The translations under genes and the position numbers were made by a program. The notes beneath the pieces are model-generated. The model was given only the letters and a program-made list of their open reading frames with translations. It had not been told where the DNA came from and searched no databases. A DNA stretch of 64,000 nucleotides from Phymatolithon calcareum (lineage: Eukaryota > Rhodophyta > Florideophyceae > Hapalidiales), in the NCBI GenBank assembly GCA_977006965.1, contig OZ345367.1, forward strand, positions 1,302,001 through 1,366,000, read 5' to 3'. The first letter of the stretch is position 1; each line of letters starts with the position of its first letter. This document shows, one piece after another, positions 53,128-62,954 of the stretch.

Positions 53128-54720
53128 TTAAGGTTGACCTAAGTCAATATTTTCACCGTTTGATTTTTTCTTTGATAAACGTTTGCACTTACTGCAGCAC
53201 GGATCTTTATGCATAAGACCGTAACCGACAGAATGTTGGCGAGTGCCGTGCCCGTGCCGTGGTCCAGTCGCTCCAGCTGGTCCGCCGCACCGGGTCTGTT
53301 TGCTTTGCAGTATCCTTACAGATAGACATATTGATCCGGCGGCGGTGGTGGCCGTAGCCTTTCGCCTGCGACGATCGGAGGGCAGCGCGCCCGCAGGGCT
53401 GTGTGCGCATCTGCTGCTTTCCTTACCATGAACGACCGTGGCGCCGTCCCTGCGCACGCAGGACGCGTTCCCGTGCTTTTCGTGCGGGAGGTGCCATGCG
53501 GAATCAATCGCGGGAGACACGCACCCTAGACGCACATCCGCTCCCGCCGCTGCCACTTGTTGTGAATGTCCTCTGTCACCCACCTGTACATGAAAAGCTC
53601 CGACGTGAGCGTGGCTGGCACAGGACGCGCGCACGTGCACGCCGTGCGTACTTTCTGTGCCCTGTGTACAAGAAGCCCTGTGGTCGGCGCCGCGTGATCA
53701 AGAAGCGCACCAATGCCTGAGGCACGTACTGTTTTTCTTGTGAAGTACCGCTGCCATGCACGGGGATGTGAGGAGCCCCATGTTCCTCGCTCTCGCGAGC
53801 AGCCTGCGCCCCAGCCTCATGTACTTCTCGATATCTGGCGGTCGGTTAGATGCCCAGCGAGTCCGATTCCTGACGCAGTTAGTGGGGTTTTCGAAGAAAA
53901 ACGTATATAGGAGCATGATAATAATAAGAGAGGTTTACTGTGCTTACTTGGAAACGACTCTATGTCAGCGTCTACAGTCTTCCGAGGAGACCTACCAAGA
54001 TGATATGCTTCGGCATATGCGCAATTTGTTTGGCGTGCAGTGAAACGTCATTCGCGTCAAAGAAGAATTGCACCAGAAATCTGCCGCTTTCTGGATAGCG
54101 TGAATTGTCTTGCCGAAACAGGAAATCTAGTTTCATTCCGCATGCCACTTACCCCACGTTGCGCACGTAAAGTGCGGGAGCGCGTCCTGCGTGCGCAGGG
54201 ACTGCGCCATGGTCGTTTATGCCTGGAAGCAGCAGCGACAGCTCACACCAAACGCGCTTCCAGCGCCTGATGCCCGTACTGGACCATTCATCCCCCCGCG
54301 CGGCAGCGATAGTTCGCCGCAGATGCGCGCACAGCCCTGCGGGCGCGATGACCTCCGATCGCTGCGCGCAAACGGCTACGGCCACCGCATCCGGCGGATG
54401 AATATGTATATCTGTAAGCATATACTGTAGAACATACTGACCCGGTGAGGTGGACCAGTTGGAGTGACTGGACCACCATCGTAATGCTCCCCTGTCGTAA
54501 CGCCTTCGCTTTGCCGCGCTTGCCTCGATCGGCGACTCGATACGCCTTGTGCAACTGGGCAATCCGAGCGGGAGTGTACTTCGCGTGACGCCTTCTCTTA
54601 CCGTTCCTTGTCCCTCCCGCGTGCTGAAACTCGATCCAAACTTCGACCACTCCCTCGCCATGCCTTCACCGTTCGTCGCCGTCATTTCCCGGCTTCCATT
54701 GCGCATCGCCATGCTCGTTG
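53128..54720. repeat. Inverted pair of a decayed coding repeat
   Basis: The minus frame near 53207-53410 (MRTQPCGRAALRS..KGYGHHRRRINMSICK) matches the plus frame near 54320-54420 (MRAQPCGRDDLRS..NGYGHRIRRMNMYICK), so two copies face each other. 54480-54660 (minus) is also related to 44000-44200 (plus). Cys- and Arg-rich fragments suggest a former transposon protein. Family unknown. Confidence 0.55.
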
Positions 54721-54744
54721 CATCATCATCCGCTCATTTCATTC

Positions 54745-54873
54745 ATTCATTTTGCTTTTTCCCCTAATGGGGCTAGCAGCGATTCGAGGGTCCAAGTTTC
54801 TTCCATTCTATCCTATCATTAGCGAGTTCGAGTGCGGCTTTTACTTCTCGTCCAGATACGTCACCAAAGAGTG
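54745..54873 (-). repeat. Dispersed repeat R2, copy 2
   Basis: Minus-strand peptide NGRNLDPRIAASPIRGKSK; aligns with 62812-62954 over about 130 bp including GTCTCGTCC-like and GACGCACC-like blocks, with frameshifts. Confidence 0.75.
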
Positions 54874-55636
54874 ATCCTGGCGTTGGTCTGACACATTTCA
54901 GCAGCACCTGGTGGACCAGGCGGCGCTCGTCCATTGGTGGAGAAACTTATCGCTTCCCGAGAGGCCCTTGTTGAGAAACTTGTAGCTGAACTCCGACCTG
55001 GACTGGAGGGATTGTTCATTCATAATTGTCGCCCACAGATCTCACAGAGAGTCTTGAAGAATTGCACCTCTCTTTGATGCCTCCACGTTGACTCCGGAAG
55101 AAATAACTTCGAACAGTCAGAGATTCTTTTGGCATGTAGAGGAAGTCTTCGTGAGTTAGCACTTCGCGGTAGAGAGCTCCGTCGAGCCACGATCCGCGCC
55201 ATTGCGAGGAACTGTACCGGATGGCAGAAGCTACGAACGGAGTACAGGAAAGTCTCAGGCACCCTGTGGTCTATGTTGGAAACCGTCGGGCCTAGCCTGG
55301 AGGATTTGACTCTCGATATGAGGATGTTCCACGATGAATATGGGATGGATTTAGTGTGAAATTGCCATGTTGTCAATGTGAGTGCTTTTGGATTCTTTCT
55401 TTCTTTCTTTCTTTCTTGCGGAAAGATCGCTCACACTTATGGTAAGCGTCTAGAGCTGTTTTGCAACAGCATCTCATTGTTCAGAAATTTGAGTACGGCT
55501 AGGGGTCTCTCACGGCATACCTCTTCTACAGTCTTTTTTCCCACTCGGCCAATATATTTTCGTCGTGAGGCGGAACGTCCACCACATCGTAGTTTCCTTG
55601 GAACCAGAATTACAGGCCTTGCACACTGGATCGTAC

Positions 55637-56517
55637 CAGGGGAATGTTAGAGGGGGAGTAAAGCAAACCCCTTTTCTACCCTCCCAGTGATTGCCTTGCG
55701 CGTATGAAACACTACAAATGTATCATAGAAGTATGTGAGAAATAGAAGAAGAGCTGTAAGTCTTTCGCGAACATTACGAGTTCGTAATGTGAGCGAGGCT
55801 CTCGTTGCAGATCCATTTCGTGGTGAGAATAAATGGAATTAATGTTTTCTGGTACTCGATGTGCACTGTGCACAAATCGGCCATGGCGCATGATTTATAG
55901 TTTTCGCAAATATTATTCTTCGTGTCAGACTTTTGAAATGTCTCAGATGCCTCGAGCTCTTGCTTCGTTGCAATCGGCAGGCGGTGGTGAGGTTCAAGAT
56001 TCTATTACCGTTCGGCGAGTGCGAGCTATATGGACCCTTCGGAAATATCATCTGACTCCAGCTCATCGTCAAGTGCACGGGTTGCGAGCAGGGCCGGAAA
56101 TTGCAAAGGAGACCGCCGTGGCTACACGATTCCGATACGCAAGAAATGTCCATCACCAAATCCCAGATCGAGTCCTGTGAAAAACAGCCTATCGCAGAAA
56201 ACCACGTAGCCGGATTTTCAAAATTTATTCCCACCCGGCCTAATTGCACACATCAGACCTGTGCCAGCTAAAGCAGACTTTACTGCACAGTCCATGCACT
56301 GTAAATCTCCATCTAGACGTCGAAGTCGCCCTGGCACTTCCCTATTGGAAAACGACCAACTTCGTCCTACTCATACCCCCGTGAGCACCTAATTTTAACA
56401 TTACATTTTTGATACTGCCAAATGCTCATAATTTACCTGGCACAACTCTTGCGTCTTTTTTGCTTTACTTTATGTAACATAAAATTTTTGCTTTACTCCC
56501 CCTCTAACATTCCCCTG
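55637..56517. mobile_element. CAGGGGAATGTTA element A, 7-bp duplication
   Basis: The ends CAGGGGAATGTTAGAGGGGGAGTAAAGCAAA are inverted repeats. ATCGTAC flanks both sides (55630-55636 and 56518-56524). 881 bp, no transposase seen. It is inserted in the LINE. A related, shorter element lies at 63337-63707. CAGGG ends recall hAT elements, but those make 8-bp duplications. Confidence 0.88.
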
Positions 56518-56550
56518 ATCGTACGGAATTACTTCCATATTGCATCCGTG

Positions 56551-57419
56551 TTTTTTTTTTTTTTGCAACTTCGTAGTTGTTTTATTAAAAGCCCTCAGTT
56601 ACACTCCTAAGACTGTACGGGAGCGGCTTTTCGTTACTTGTTCATTCTAGGTTGTCGCCTGGTCCCTAATACAGGGACTCGTCATGTTCCATATGATCAA
56701 CTATGGTGACACTGTACAATAGTAGGGAGTCTAGTGCCTTCTCCGTTCTTCGCATTGCTGCAGGGTCCAGTTCGTACATTGCCAGATTCTTGCGCAGGAC
56801 CTCCAGGTGTTGTTCTGCAACCGGACCAAATTTTTCTGATATTAACCTCGTGTTCACTTGAGGGAATCTTCCGCTTGCGTATTTTACGGCCAGCTGTCGA
56901 TGTCGCACCTTCGAAAACCTGAGGATGGCTGGGATAAGCTCTGGTTTGTCGTAGGGTATTTTTCTCTTTCTTCTTGATTCTAGTCGTTCCCCTTCTCTAG
57001 CGAAGAGGAGTCTTCTGAGCTGGCTCGTGGTTTTCCCTTCTTGCATATGCTTGAAGGGGTCCGCAAACTGATCTTTTTGCACCATCGAGGCCAAATCCCG
57101 ACTTGCCCACTGTAACTCCCTGATGTTACGCTCTGCTCTTGGTTGGGACAAAATAGCCATCTTTCTTGCCTTTCCTCTTCGCAGCATCCTGAAAGCAAGG
57201 ATTTCTCTCCTGTGTGCAGGTGCTTGGATTCTGCACAACAGCCGGAGCCGCTCTATCCTTCCCCTTGCAATGCCCCCGAACACTTGGAAGAAGAATGTCC
57301 TTTCTACCTCTTTGATGGCTTCTTGTACTTCTGATGTCCACGGTGTGAGATGAATTGCGTACTCCCACCTTGGTTGTATCAGCGACTTGTAGATGCGAAT
57401 CGCCTTCAGGATGTTCATG
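56551..57419 (-). mobile_element. Truncated second LINE family with poly-A tail and 16-bp duplication
   Basis: CCATATTGCATCCGTG is repeated at 56535-56550 and 57420-57435. A run of 14 T (56551-56564, a poly-A on the minus strand) marks the 3' end. The frame reads LKAIRIYKSLIQPRWEYAIHLTPW...RTFFFQVFGG, the thumb region after a LINE reverse transcriptase, then a long helical C-terminus ending near 56672. It differs from the host LINE. Confidence 0.88.
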
Positions 57420-57435
57420 CCATATTGCATCCGTG

Positions 57436-59445
57436 GTGAAAAGTGGCAACCACTGGGGTGCAGTCTACAATCAGCTGGTGCAGCATCACCTCTGCTCGTC
57501 TATGCGATATGGGAAGGTCTTCTGTAAGAGTTGGAACGACGACTGGATCGAATTTGGAAGGCGGCTTGATGATGGATCTTGCTGCTTCGAGTGTCAGAGG
57601 AACTTTCTGGTGGTCCAGAAGGTTAGATTCGTAGATACCCTTTCGAGCTAATTCGTCGGCAGCATCATTTCTTGGAATTCCACAGTGACTAGGAATCCAA
57701 ATGCCTTCGACAAAGATACCCTTGGACATCAGCTGCTCCATAAGGCCCCAAAGTTTCCGTATCATCTCCCCGTATCCCCTCGGTTCAACGTCAATAGCAT
57801 CGATAGCGCTCCTACTGTCAGTGAACCACCGTATAGTGCTTCCAGGTGCGAATGGGATCTTCAACACTTCTTGGAACGCATGGGCAGCGGCAAAGACCTC
57901 GGCGTCATATGAAGATCCAACAGCTCCTGCCGTCAGCGCCAATTCCTTCACCATTTCGTTTCCGTTCATCAGCAAAATCCCTGCGCCGCCGACATTAGCA
58001 GGTATGGTTCTATACATGTCTAGCATATCGCCATCCTCATCACAAAGAACCACATGCTGTTTGGAAACGGTTGGAGTGGAGGCATACGCATGTTTGTCAC
58101 CGTCGTCGTAGAAAAGGAGAATATCCGGTGGTTTCCCGTGTCGAGTCGAAAACTTCGCCACCGCCGGGCTGTCTTGATGGTGCAATACGTCGAATTTCTT
58201 CAGCGTCGCGGTGTACCAGCCTTCATCCCAGTTCACCGAGACTCGTTCGTCATTTTGAAAATCGCGGATGAACTCGGTGGGTATTTCTTCAACGCTGCCA
58301 TCTGTCCATAGTTCAATGGCCGCTGGTTGCATGACTTCCCGCTCGAGTATCAGAGCCTCTGCGGCTAGTTTCTTTTCCTTTTCCCCATCCTTTGCTGACA
58401 CAGGGGTAAGAAAACTGCAATACTTGTTCTTCGAACGGTCCTTCCCAATTGGTGGATGGAATCCATCTCGCGGGACCGCAAGAATTCCCTTTTCAGCGAG
58501 CTGTTGGGTACTAGTCTCGCGCCATGATCGCACTTGACTCTTCGGTTTCGCCACACGAGTGTTCATTGCACCTGTAACTGGGGTGTCCGGCGACAATCTT
58601 AAAGCTTTTTCCATCACCATGGTAGCCTCCAGTTCTCCAAAATCATGCAGTGCCTTCATGCCAGTAAGCAGCCGAAGTTTCCAAATCTTTGTGGCTTTCA
58701 AGCAACCGGTAGAGACTCGTGCGGCTTCGTTTCTCGCAACTTCCACTTGCTTGATGTGGGTGTCAGCCCCGTGTACCGCGTAGGCCGAGGCTCCGTATAG
58801 CGCTACTGTTTCACAGTAGCTTTTTCGGAATGACTCCATCGCATGTGACTCAGCTCCCCGAGTAGTTCCACTGAGAGCGCGCATGAACCGAGTCTTTGAT
58901 TTGAGCTTTCTTCCGGTTTGCGAGCAGTATTTCTTGAAGCTAAGTCGCTGGTCAAAATGGACTCCAAGAAATTTGTAGTCCGCCACCGCCTCGATCACTG
59001 CTCCCGAGATGCTGACCATTCCGCCGATCCGATGCATCGGAGGCTTGCCACCTCGGGCGAATCCTAGGACTTTGCACTTGCGAGCATTGACTGTTATGCG
59101 CAATCCTTTGCAATGCTGTGCAAGAATATGAGCAGCTTGGTTGAGTTTGTCAATGACGTCATCCCAGTTTTTTCCGACTGCGTGGAAACTAGTGTCATCA
59201 GCAAAGCTGAATTGAACCAGACCGTCAAGATTGACATCCAAGTCAGAAATATACAAGTTCCAAAGACCTGGGGATAGCGAGCTTCCTTGGGGAAGGCCGC
59301 AACCAAGAACTCGAGATTTAGAAGTAGCATTGTTCCTCAACCCTCTAGCTCTCCTTTCCGATAGATAGGAATGAAGCCAGCAGAGTAAATTTGGGTCACA
59401 CTGGAGGTCCGACAGTTTTCTAAAGTCGACAAACCGAATTTGACT
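57436..59445 (-). pseudogene. LINE reverse transcriptase and RNase H, N-terminally truncated
   Basis: About 670 codons open. The reverse transcriptase part has CGLPQGSSLSPGLWNLYISDL, SFADDTSFHAVG (catalytic FADD) and the palm C-terminus DYKFLGVHFDQRLSF. The first catalytic Asp motif is lost at the 5' truncation. RNase H follows: WTDGSVEE, YDAEVFAAAHAF, FTDSRSAID and WIPSHCGIPRNDAADELARKG, with D-E-D-H all visible. RNase H at the C-terminus is seen in several LINE clades such as I and related ones. It cannot transpose by itself. Confidence 0.88.
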
Positions 59446-60236
59446 TGGTTGAGTGTCTTTCCCAGAATTTGGGGCCGCGCTTACATTCTCTCGCGTTTGA
59501 GAAGTTAGCATCTCAATGTCCTTCTCCTGCACATATCACCAAGATTTTGGGCGCATGTTCTAATCTTCGTGCAAGCTCCTGTTTTGGATTTCAAGAATGC
59601 TACTCATCGGACTTTTTAGAGACGATCTCCGCTCACTTTATATCGACAATTCTATACTGAAACGCCACGGGATACTAAAAGAGTGAAAAATCTGTTCCGG
59701 GTCTTGAAAGACCTAGATCTGTTTTGGTTTTAGGCAATTTCGATCGCTTTTTGACAGACTTCTTTTCCCTGCCAAAGCCCAGCCTCAAATCGCTGCACCT
59801 TCATATTTCACAACTCTACAAATACTCTTTAGATTCAGTTGACCTCGGCAATAATTCTTTTAGTGTACAGGTGACAAGTCTTGAAACACTTACTGTTTCC
59901 ATTACCAAGTATGTGGCACGAGTGGTTCGGGGCATTGCCGGAGCAAACCAAAGTTTAAAACGTGTGGTTATTTGGTACAAGCAATGTTATGCTGAACAAG
60001 ATCAGAAAGACGAAGATGCAGTTTTTTTCCTCTGTAGAAGACTTTTCACTGTGCCCAATGTTCAAGGAATTTGTGGTGGACAACGAAGATCTTCCGAAAG
60101 AGTCAATGAGAATCGCTGAAGCATGTGTTCCGTTTCGTGGTAGAGGGGACCATGTCTTTATTGGTGGTAACAAAACATGATTCGAAACCTAGAACGTCGA
60201 TCACAGGTGTAAAATGCTGTACATAGAAATGGATAC

Positions 60237-60773
60237 TTTATTTCTTTACTGCGGAAAGATCGCTCACGCAAAAGATGAGCTTCTGAAGCTGTTTGATACA
60301 GCTTCTCGTTGTTTACAAACTGGAGTACGTCTAGTTTTTTCGCATGGCATAATTCCTCGACAGTCTTAGTGCCCACTCGTCCAATAAATTTGCGTCTGGA
60401 GGCAGAGCATCCACCACAGCGTAGCAATACATGTTCAACTGTTTCGCTACAGCCGGTGTTACGTATATTGCGTGCTGAATCGCAAGCCATTGGATCTAAG
60501 TTGCCCCATTGCGAAAAGCGGCCACCAGACGGGTACAGTCCCCAATCAACTGGTGTAAGATCACTTCAGCTCGTCTGTGCGCTATTGGAAAGCCGTCGGG
60601 AAGTGTCTGGGTAGTGATAGGCTTGGGTTCAAAAGATGGATTGATGATGGATCGCGCCGCCTCGAGTGTCTGTGGAAGTCTCTGGTGGTCCACCAGGCTT
60701 CGTTCACGAACACCCCTGCGAGCTAGCTTGTCAGTAGCATCGTTGCTTGAAGTTCCGCAGTGACTCGGCTTCG
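60237..60773 (-). mobile_element. Second copy of the same LINE, 537 bp, 12-bp duplication
   Basis: AGAAATGGATAC flanks both sides (60225-60236, 60774-60785). The minus frame reads HCGTSSNDATDKLARRGV (end of RNase H) and then CGGCSASRRKFIGRVGTKTVEEL. It is heavily 5'-truncated, as usual for LINEs. Confidence 0.88.
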
Positions 60774-60785
60774 AGAAATGGATAC

Positions 60786-61371
60786 CATATATCAGCAACA
60801 AAGTACAGTATTTGCACAATCCCGAAGCACAGCATTTCTTGTGCACTTTATGGTGATGGTATAAACCAATCCGAAGTTTGAAAGTTGCAATACTGGTCCC
60901 GGATTCTGCACACTTGCAGCAGCTCAGGGCTTCCAACGCACTCGCATGCATTCACTCCCTTTAAATCCCCACAAGATTATGAATCTCGAAAAGCTCCAGA
61001 TGGGATTCACTCTTCATGCGTCCCCAGCGCAAGATATCCGGAGCACCATAGACCCCCTCTGGTATGCTTGTGTGAACAAAGCTCTCTGCTGAGAGCAACT
61101 GCCCAGCTGTACCAGAAGGGCGCTGCTTCAAAACAGGATGGCTGCTGATTTTATACTTCTTGTTTGAGGTCCAAGCGACAAAACCAGTCCGTACTTCCAC
61201 CTCCAAACAGAATTTGATCTACTATGAGATAAGGGGGTCTCTCCACAGAAGGCAGATTAACTTTTACTGAAAAGACATCGGGACTTCGTCAGTAGTTATA
61301 GCCGAGAAAAAGCAAAACGACTGTAAGGGCACACGGGTCTAACAAAAGCACATGACATAGTCGAAGGTTGC
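60786..61371. other. No gene recognised
   Basis: An 81-codon minus frame (60961-61206) is open but unfamiliar. This is the sequence downstream of the broken LRR gene and downstream of the cysteine-rich gene. Confidence 0.45.
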
Positions 61372-62532
61372 TTAAAAGGAGAATGCAATGCACTTATCAC
61401 TACCCGTCACCCAGGGGCCATAATAGCTCGAAGCGACAACGTCGGTGACTGCGTCAGACACATACTCAACAGCGGTGATTGGAAGTATGATGCATTCGGG
61501 GCACTTCTTGAGAGCGTTCTTCTGGCCGCTCGTGAGAGGATCGTGTCCAATACAAGCCCTGAGAGGGAAGTTCGTCTTGTACGTGAAGCCCCGGAAAGTG
61601 GTCGGGCAGAAGCCGTTGTCCCCGTTGCAATTGCCATTACCATTACCATTACATTTCTCGCCCTTGTCCTTGCCCTTGCATTTGCCGTTCGTAGAGCATT
61701 CCCCGTTTTCACAGCATATCTCCAGGCCGCATTTGCCGATCTCACAGCATTTCCCGTTGTCACAGCATTTCCCGTTGTCCCCGTTGCCGTTGCCATTACC
61801 ATTACCATTACATTTCTCGCCCTTGTCCTTGCCCTTGCATTTGCCGTTCGTAGAGCATTCCCCGTTGTCACAGCATATCTCCAGGCCGCATTTGCCGATC
61901 TCACAGCATTTCCCGTTGTCACAGCATTTCCCGTTGTCCCCGTTGCCGTTGCCATTGCCATTACCATTACATTTCTCGCCCTTGTCCTTGCCCTTGCATT
62001 TGCCGTTCGTAGAGCATTCCCCGTTGTCACAGCATATCTCCAGGCCGCATTTGCCGATCTCACAGCATTTCCCGTTGTCACAGCATTTCCCGTTGTCCCC
62101 GTTGCCGTTGCCATTGCCATTACCATTACATTTCTCGCCCTTGTCCTTGCCCTTGCATTTGCCGTTCGTAGAGCATTCCCCGTTGTCACAGCATATCTCC
62201 ATGCCGCATTTGCCGATCTCACAGCATTTCCCGTTGTCACAGCATTTCCCGTTGTCACAATCACAGTCACCGTTGTCTCCATACTCTGTGATTTTGGTCA
62301 GCCTTCCGCGCTTGTCGTAGATACGAGCCTCTCCGGTGTAGACGAGACCCACCTTCCTCCCACTGCGTGTGCAAATCTCCTGCGAGAAGCACTGCGGTCC
62401 TGTGACAAAGTTGAACGTTTGCTGGTTGTTGCAGAACTTGAACATGCACGAGTCACAACCTGGGAACGCGGATGTTGCAGATAGAATGGCAGAAAGCATG
62501 CACACTGTGAATGCAAGGCGAATCGTATTCAT
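61372..62532 (-). CDS. Secreted cysteine-rich protein with four 53-residue repeats
   Basis: 386 residues from ATG 62532. Residues 1-22 are a clear signal peptide (MNTIRLAFTVCMLSAILSATSAF). A Cys-containing N-terminal domain follows (FPGCDSCMFKFCNNQQTF...CFSQEICTRSG). Then four near-identical 159-bp units (about 61620-62270) encode GKCCDNGKCCEIGKCG.EICC, ECSTNGKCKGKDKGEKC and a polar NGNGN spacer. The C-terminal 75 residues have four further Cys (RACIG, KKCPECII, SDKCIAF). I recognise no family. Paired Cys suggest disulphide-rich wall or matrix protein, or metal binding; both are guesses. Intronless. A TATA-like CATAAATAG lies 71 bp upstream of the ATG. Confidence 0.85.
   Translation of the reverse strand: MNTIRLAFTVCMLSAILSATSAFPGCDSCMFKFCNNQQTFNFVTGPQCFSQEICTRSGRKVGLVYTGEARIYDKRGRLTKITEYGDNGDCDCDNGKCCDNGKCCEIGKCGMEICCDNGECSTNGKCKGKDKGEKCNGNGNGNGNGDNGKCCDNGKCCEIGKCGLEICCDNGECSTNGKCKGKDKGEKCNGNGNGNGNGDNGKCCDNGKCCEIGKCGLEICCDNGECSTNGKCKGKDKGEKCNGNGNGNGNGDNGKCCDNGKCCEIGKCGLEICCENGECSTNGKCKGKDKGEKCNGNGNGNCNGDNGFCPTTFRGFTYKTNFPLRACIGHDPLTSGQKNALKKCPECIILPITAVEYVSDAVTDVVASSYYGPWVTGSDKCIAFSF
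61620..62270 (-). repeat. 159-bp coding tandem repeat, four units
   Basis: The landmark CATTTCTCGCCC occurs at 61652, 61811, 61970 and 62129, an exact 159-bp period. Units differ at only a few positions. Because 159 is divisible by three and no stop falls in the unit, two plus-strand frames and a second minus-strand frame are also open through it; these are shadows. Confidence 0.95.
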
Positions 62533-62602
62533 GTTGTGTGAGTTGTTGGAGTTTGCGCTTGAGAATGTGAGTTGTGAGCAGTAGGTTGGGAATCTCGCTC
62601 GA

Positions 62603-62611
62603 CTATTTATG
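62603..62611 (-). promoter_or_regulatory. TATA-like box of the cysteine-rich gene
   Basis: Minus strand ATAAATAG about 71 bp upstream of the start codon, the expected distance for a short 5' leader. Confidence 0.5.
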
Positions 62612-62811
62612 CTTGTCTGACCTCGATGTGTTCTGCACTGTAGCTGGGGCAAAGAACACATGTAGGTGACATAGTTGGGTGGATCTTGTACGTTTTGTTC
62701 TTCAGCTTAAATATATTGTAACACTCTACAGTATACACCGTGTGGACGACAAAAATCATTGACGCACAGTTGAATTCTCTAGTAGCGTTCAATTTAGTGG
62801 ACATAGAACGA

Positions 62812-62954
62812 CAGAATTCATTTCATTTTGCCTTTTCCCCTGATGGGGCTAGAAGCGATACGAGGGTCTAATTTCTTCCATTCTATCCCGTCGTTAGCGA
62901 GTTTGACTGCAGCTTTCACGTCTCGTCCAGGTGCGTCACCAAAGAGTGATTGAC
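62812..62954 (-). repeat. Dispersed repeat R2, copy 3 (most complete)
   Basis: Read on the minus strand it is open for about 43 codons: QSLFGDAPGRDVKAAVKLA, then WKKLDPRIASSPIRGKGKMK and a stop. It abuts D1 copy 2. It looks like the C-terminus of an unknown element protein. Confidence 0.75.

Larger units (their letters stand above)
55385..59445 (-). mobile_element. Non-LTR retrotransposon LINE-1a, 5'-truncated, with two nested insertions
   Basis: The 3' end on the minus strand is a (GAAA/AAAG) tail at 55392-55416 next to CTTTCCGCAAG. The body is read through 55419-55636, then 56525-56534, then 57436-59445 once the two insertions are removed. The C-terminal frame CGGRSASRRKYIGRVGKKTVEEV (about 55500-55600) matches the other LINE copy at 60237-60773. 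The flanking duplication is unclear (possibly TGAGTG). Confidence 0.8.
55129..60224 (+). pseudogene. LRR-like gene destroyed by LINE insertions
   Basis: The left part (55129-55380) reads RGSLRELALRGRELRRATIRAIARNC...VGPSLEDLTLDM. The right part (59440-60180) reads NLGPRLHSLAFEKL, LGACSNLRAS, KPSLKSLHLHISQL and VTSLETLTVSI. These are leucine-rich-repeat rhythms in one orientation. The 4-kb gap between is LINE sequence on the opposite strand. Frames do not join cleanly, so the gene is dead or spliced in a way I cannot see. Function unknown. Confidence 0.5.

Noticed and set aside
61407-62484. Long open frames on both strands overlapping the Cys-rich gene
   Set aside because: They exist only because the 159-bp unit is a multiple of three without stops. 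Only the frame with a signal peptide and Cys pattern makes sense.
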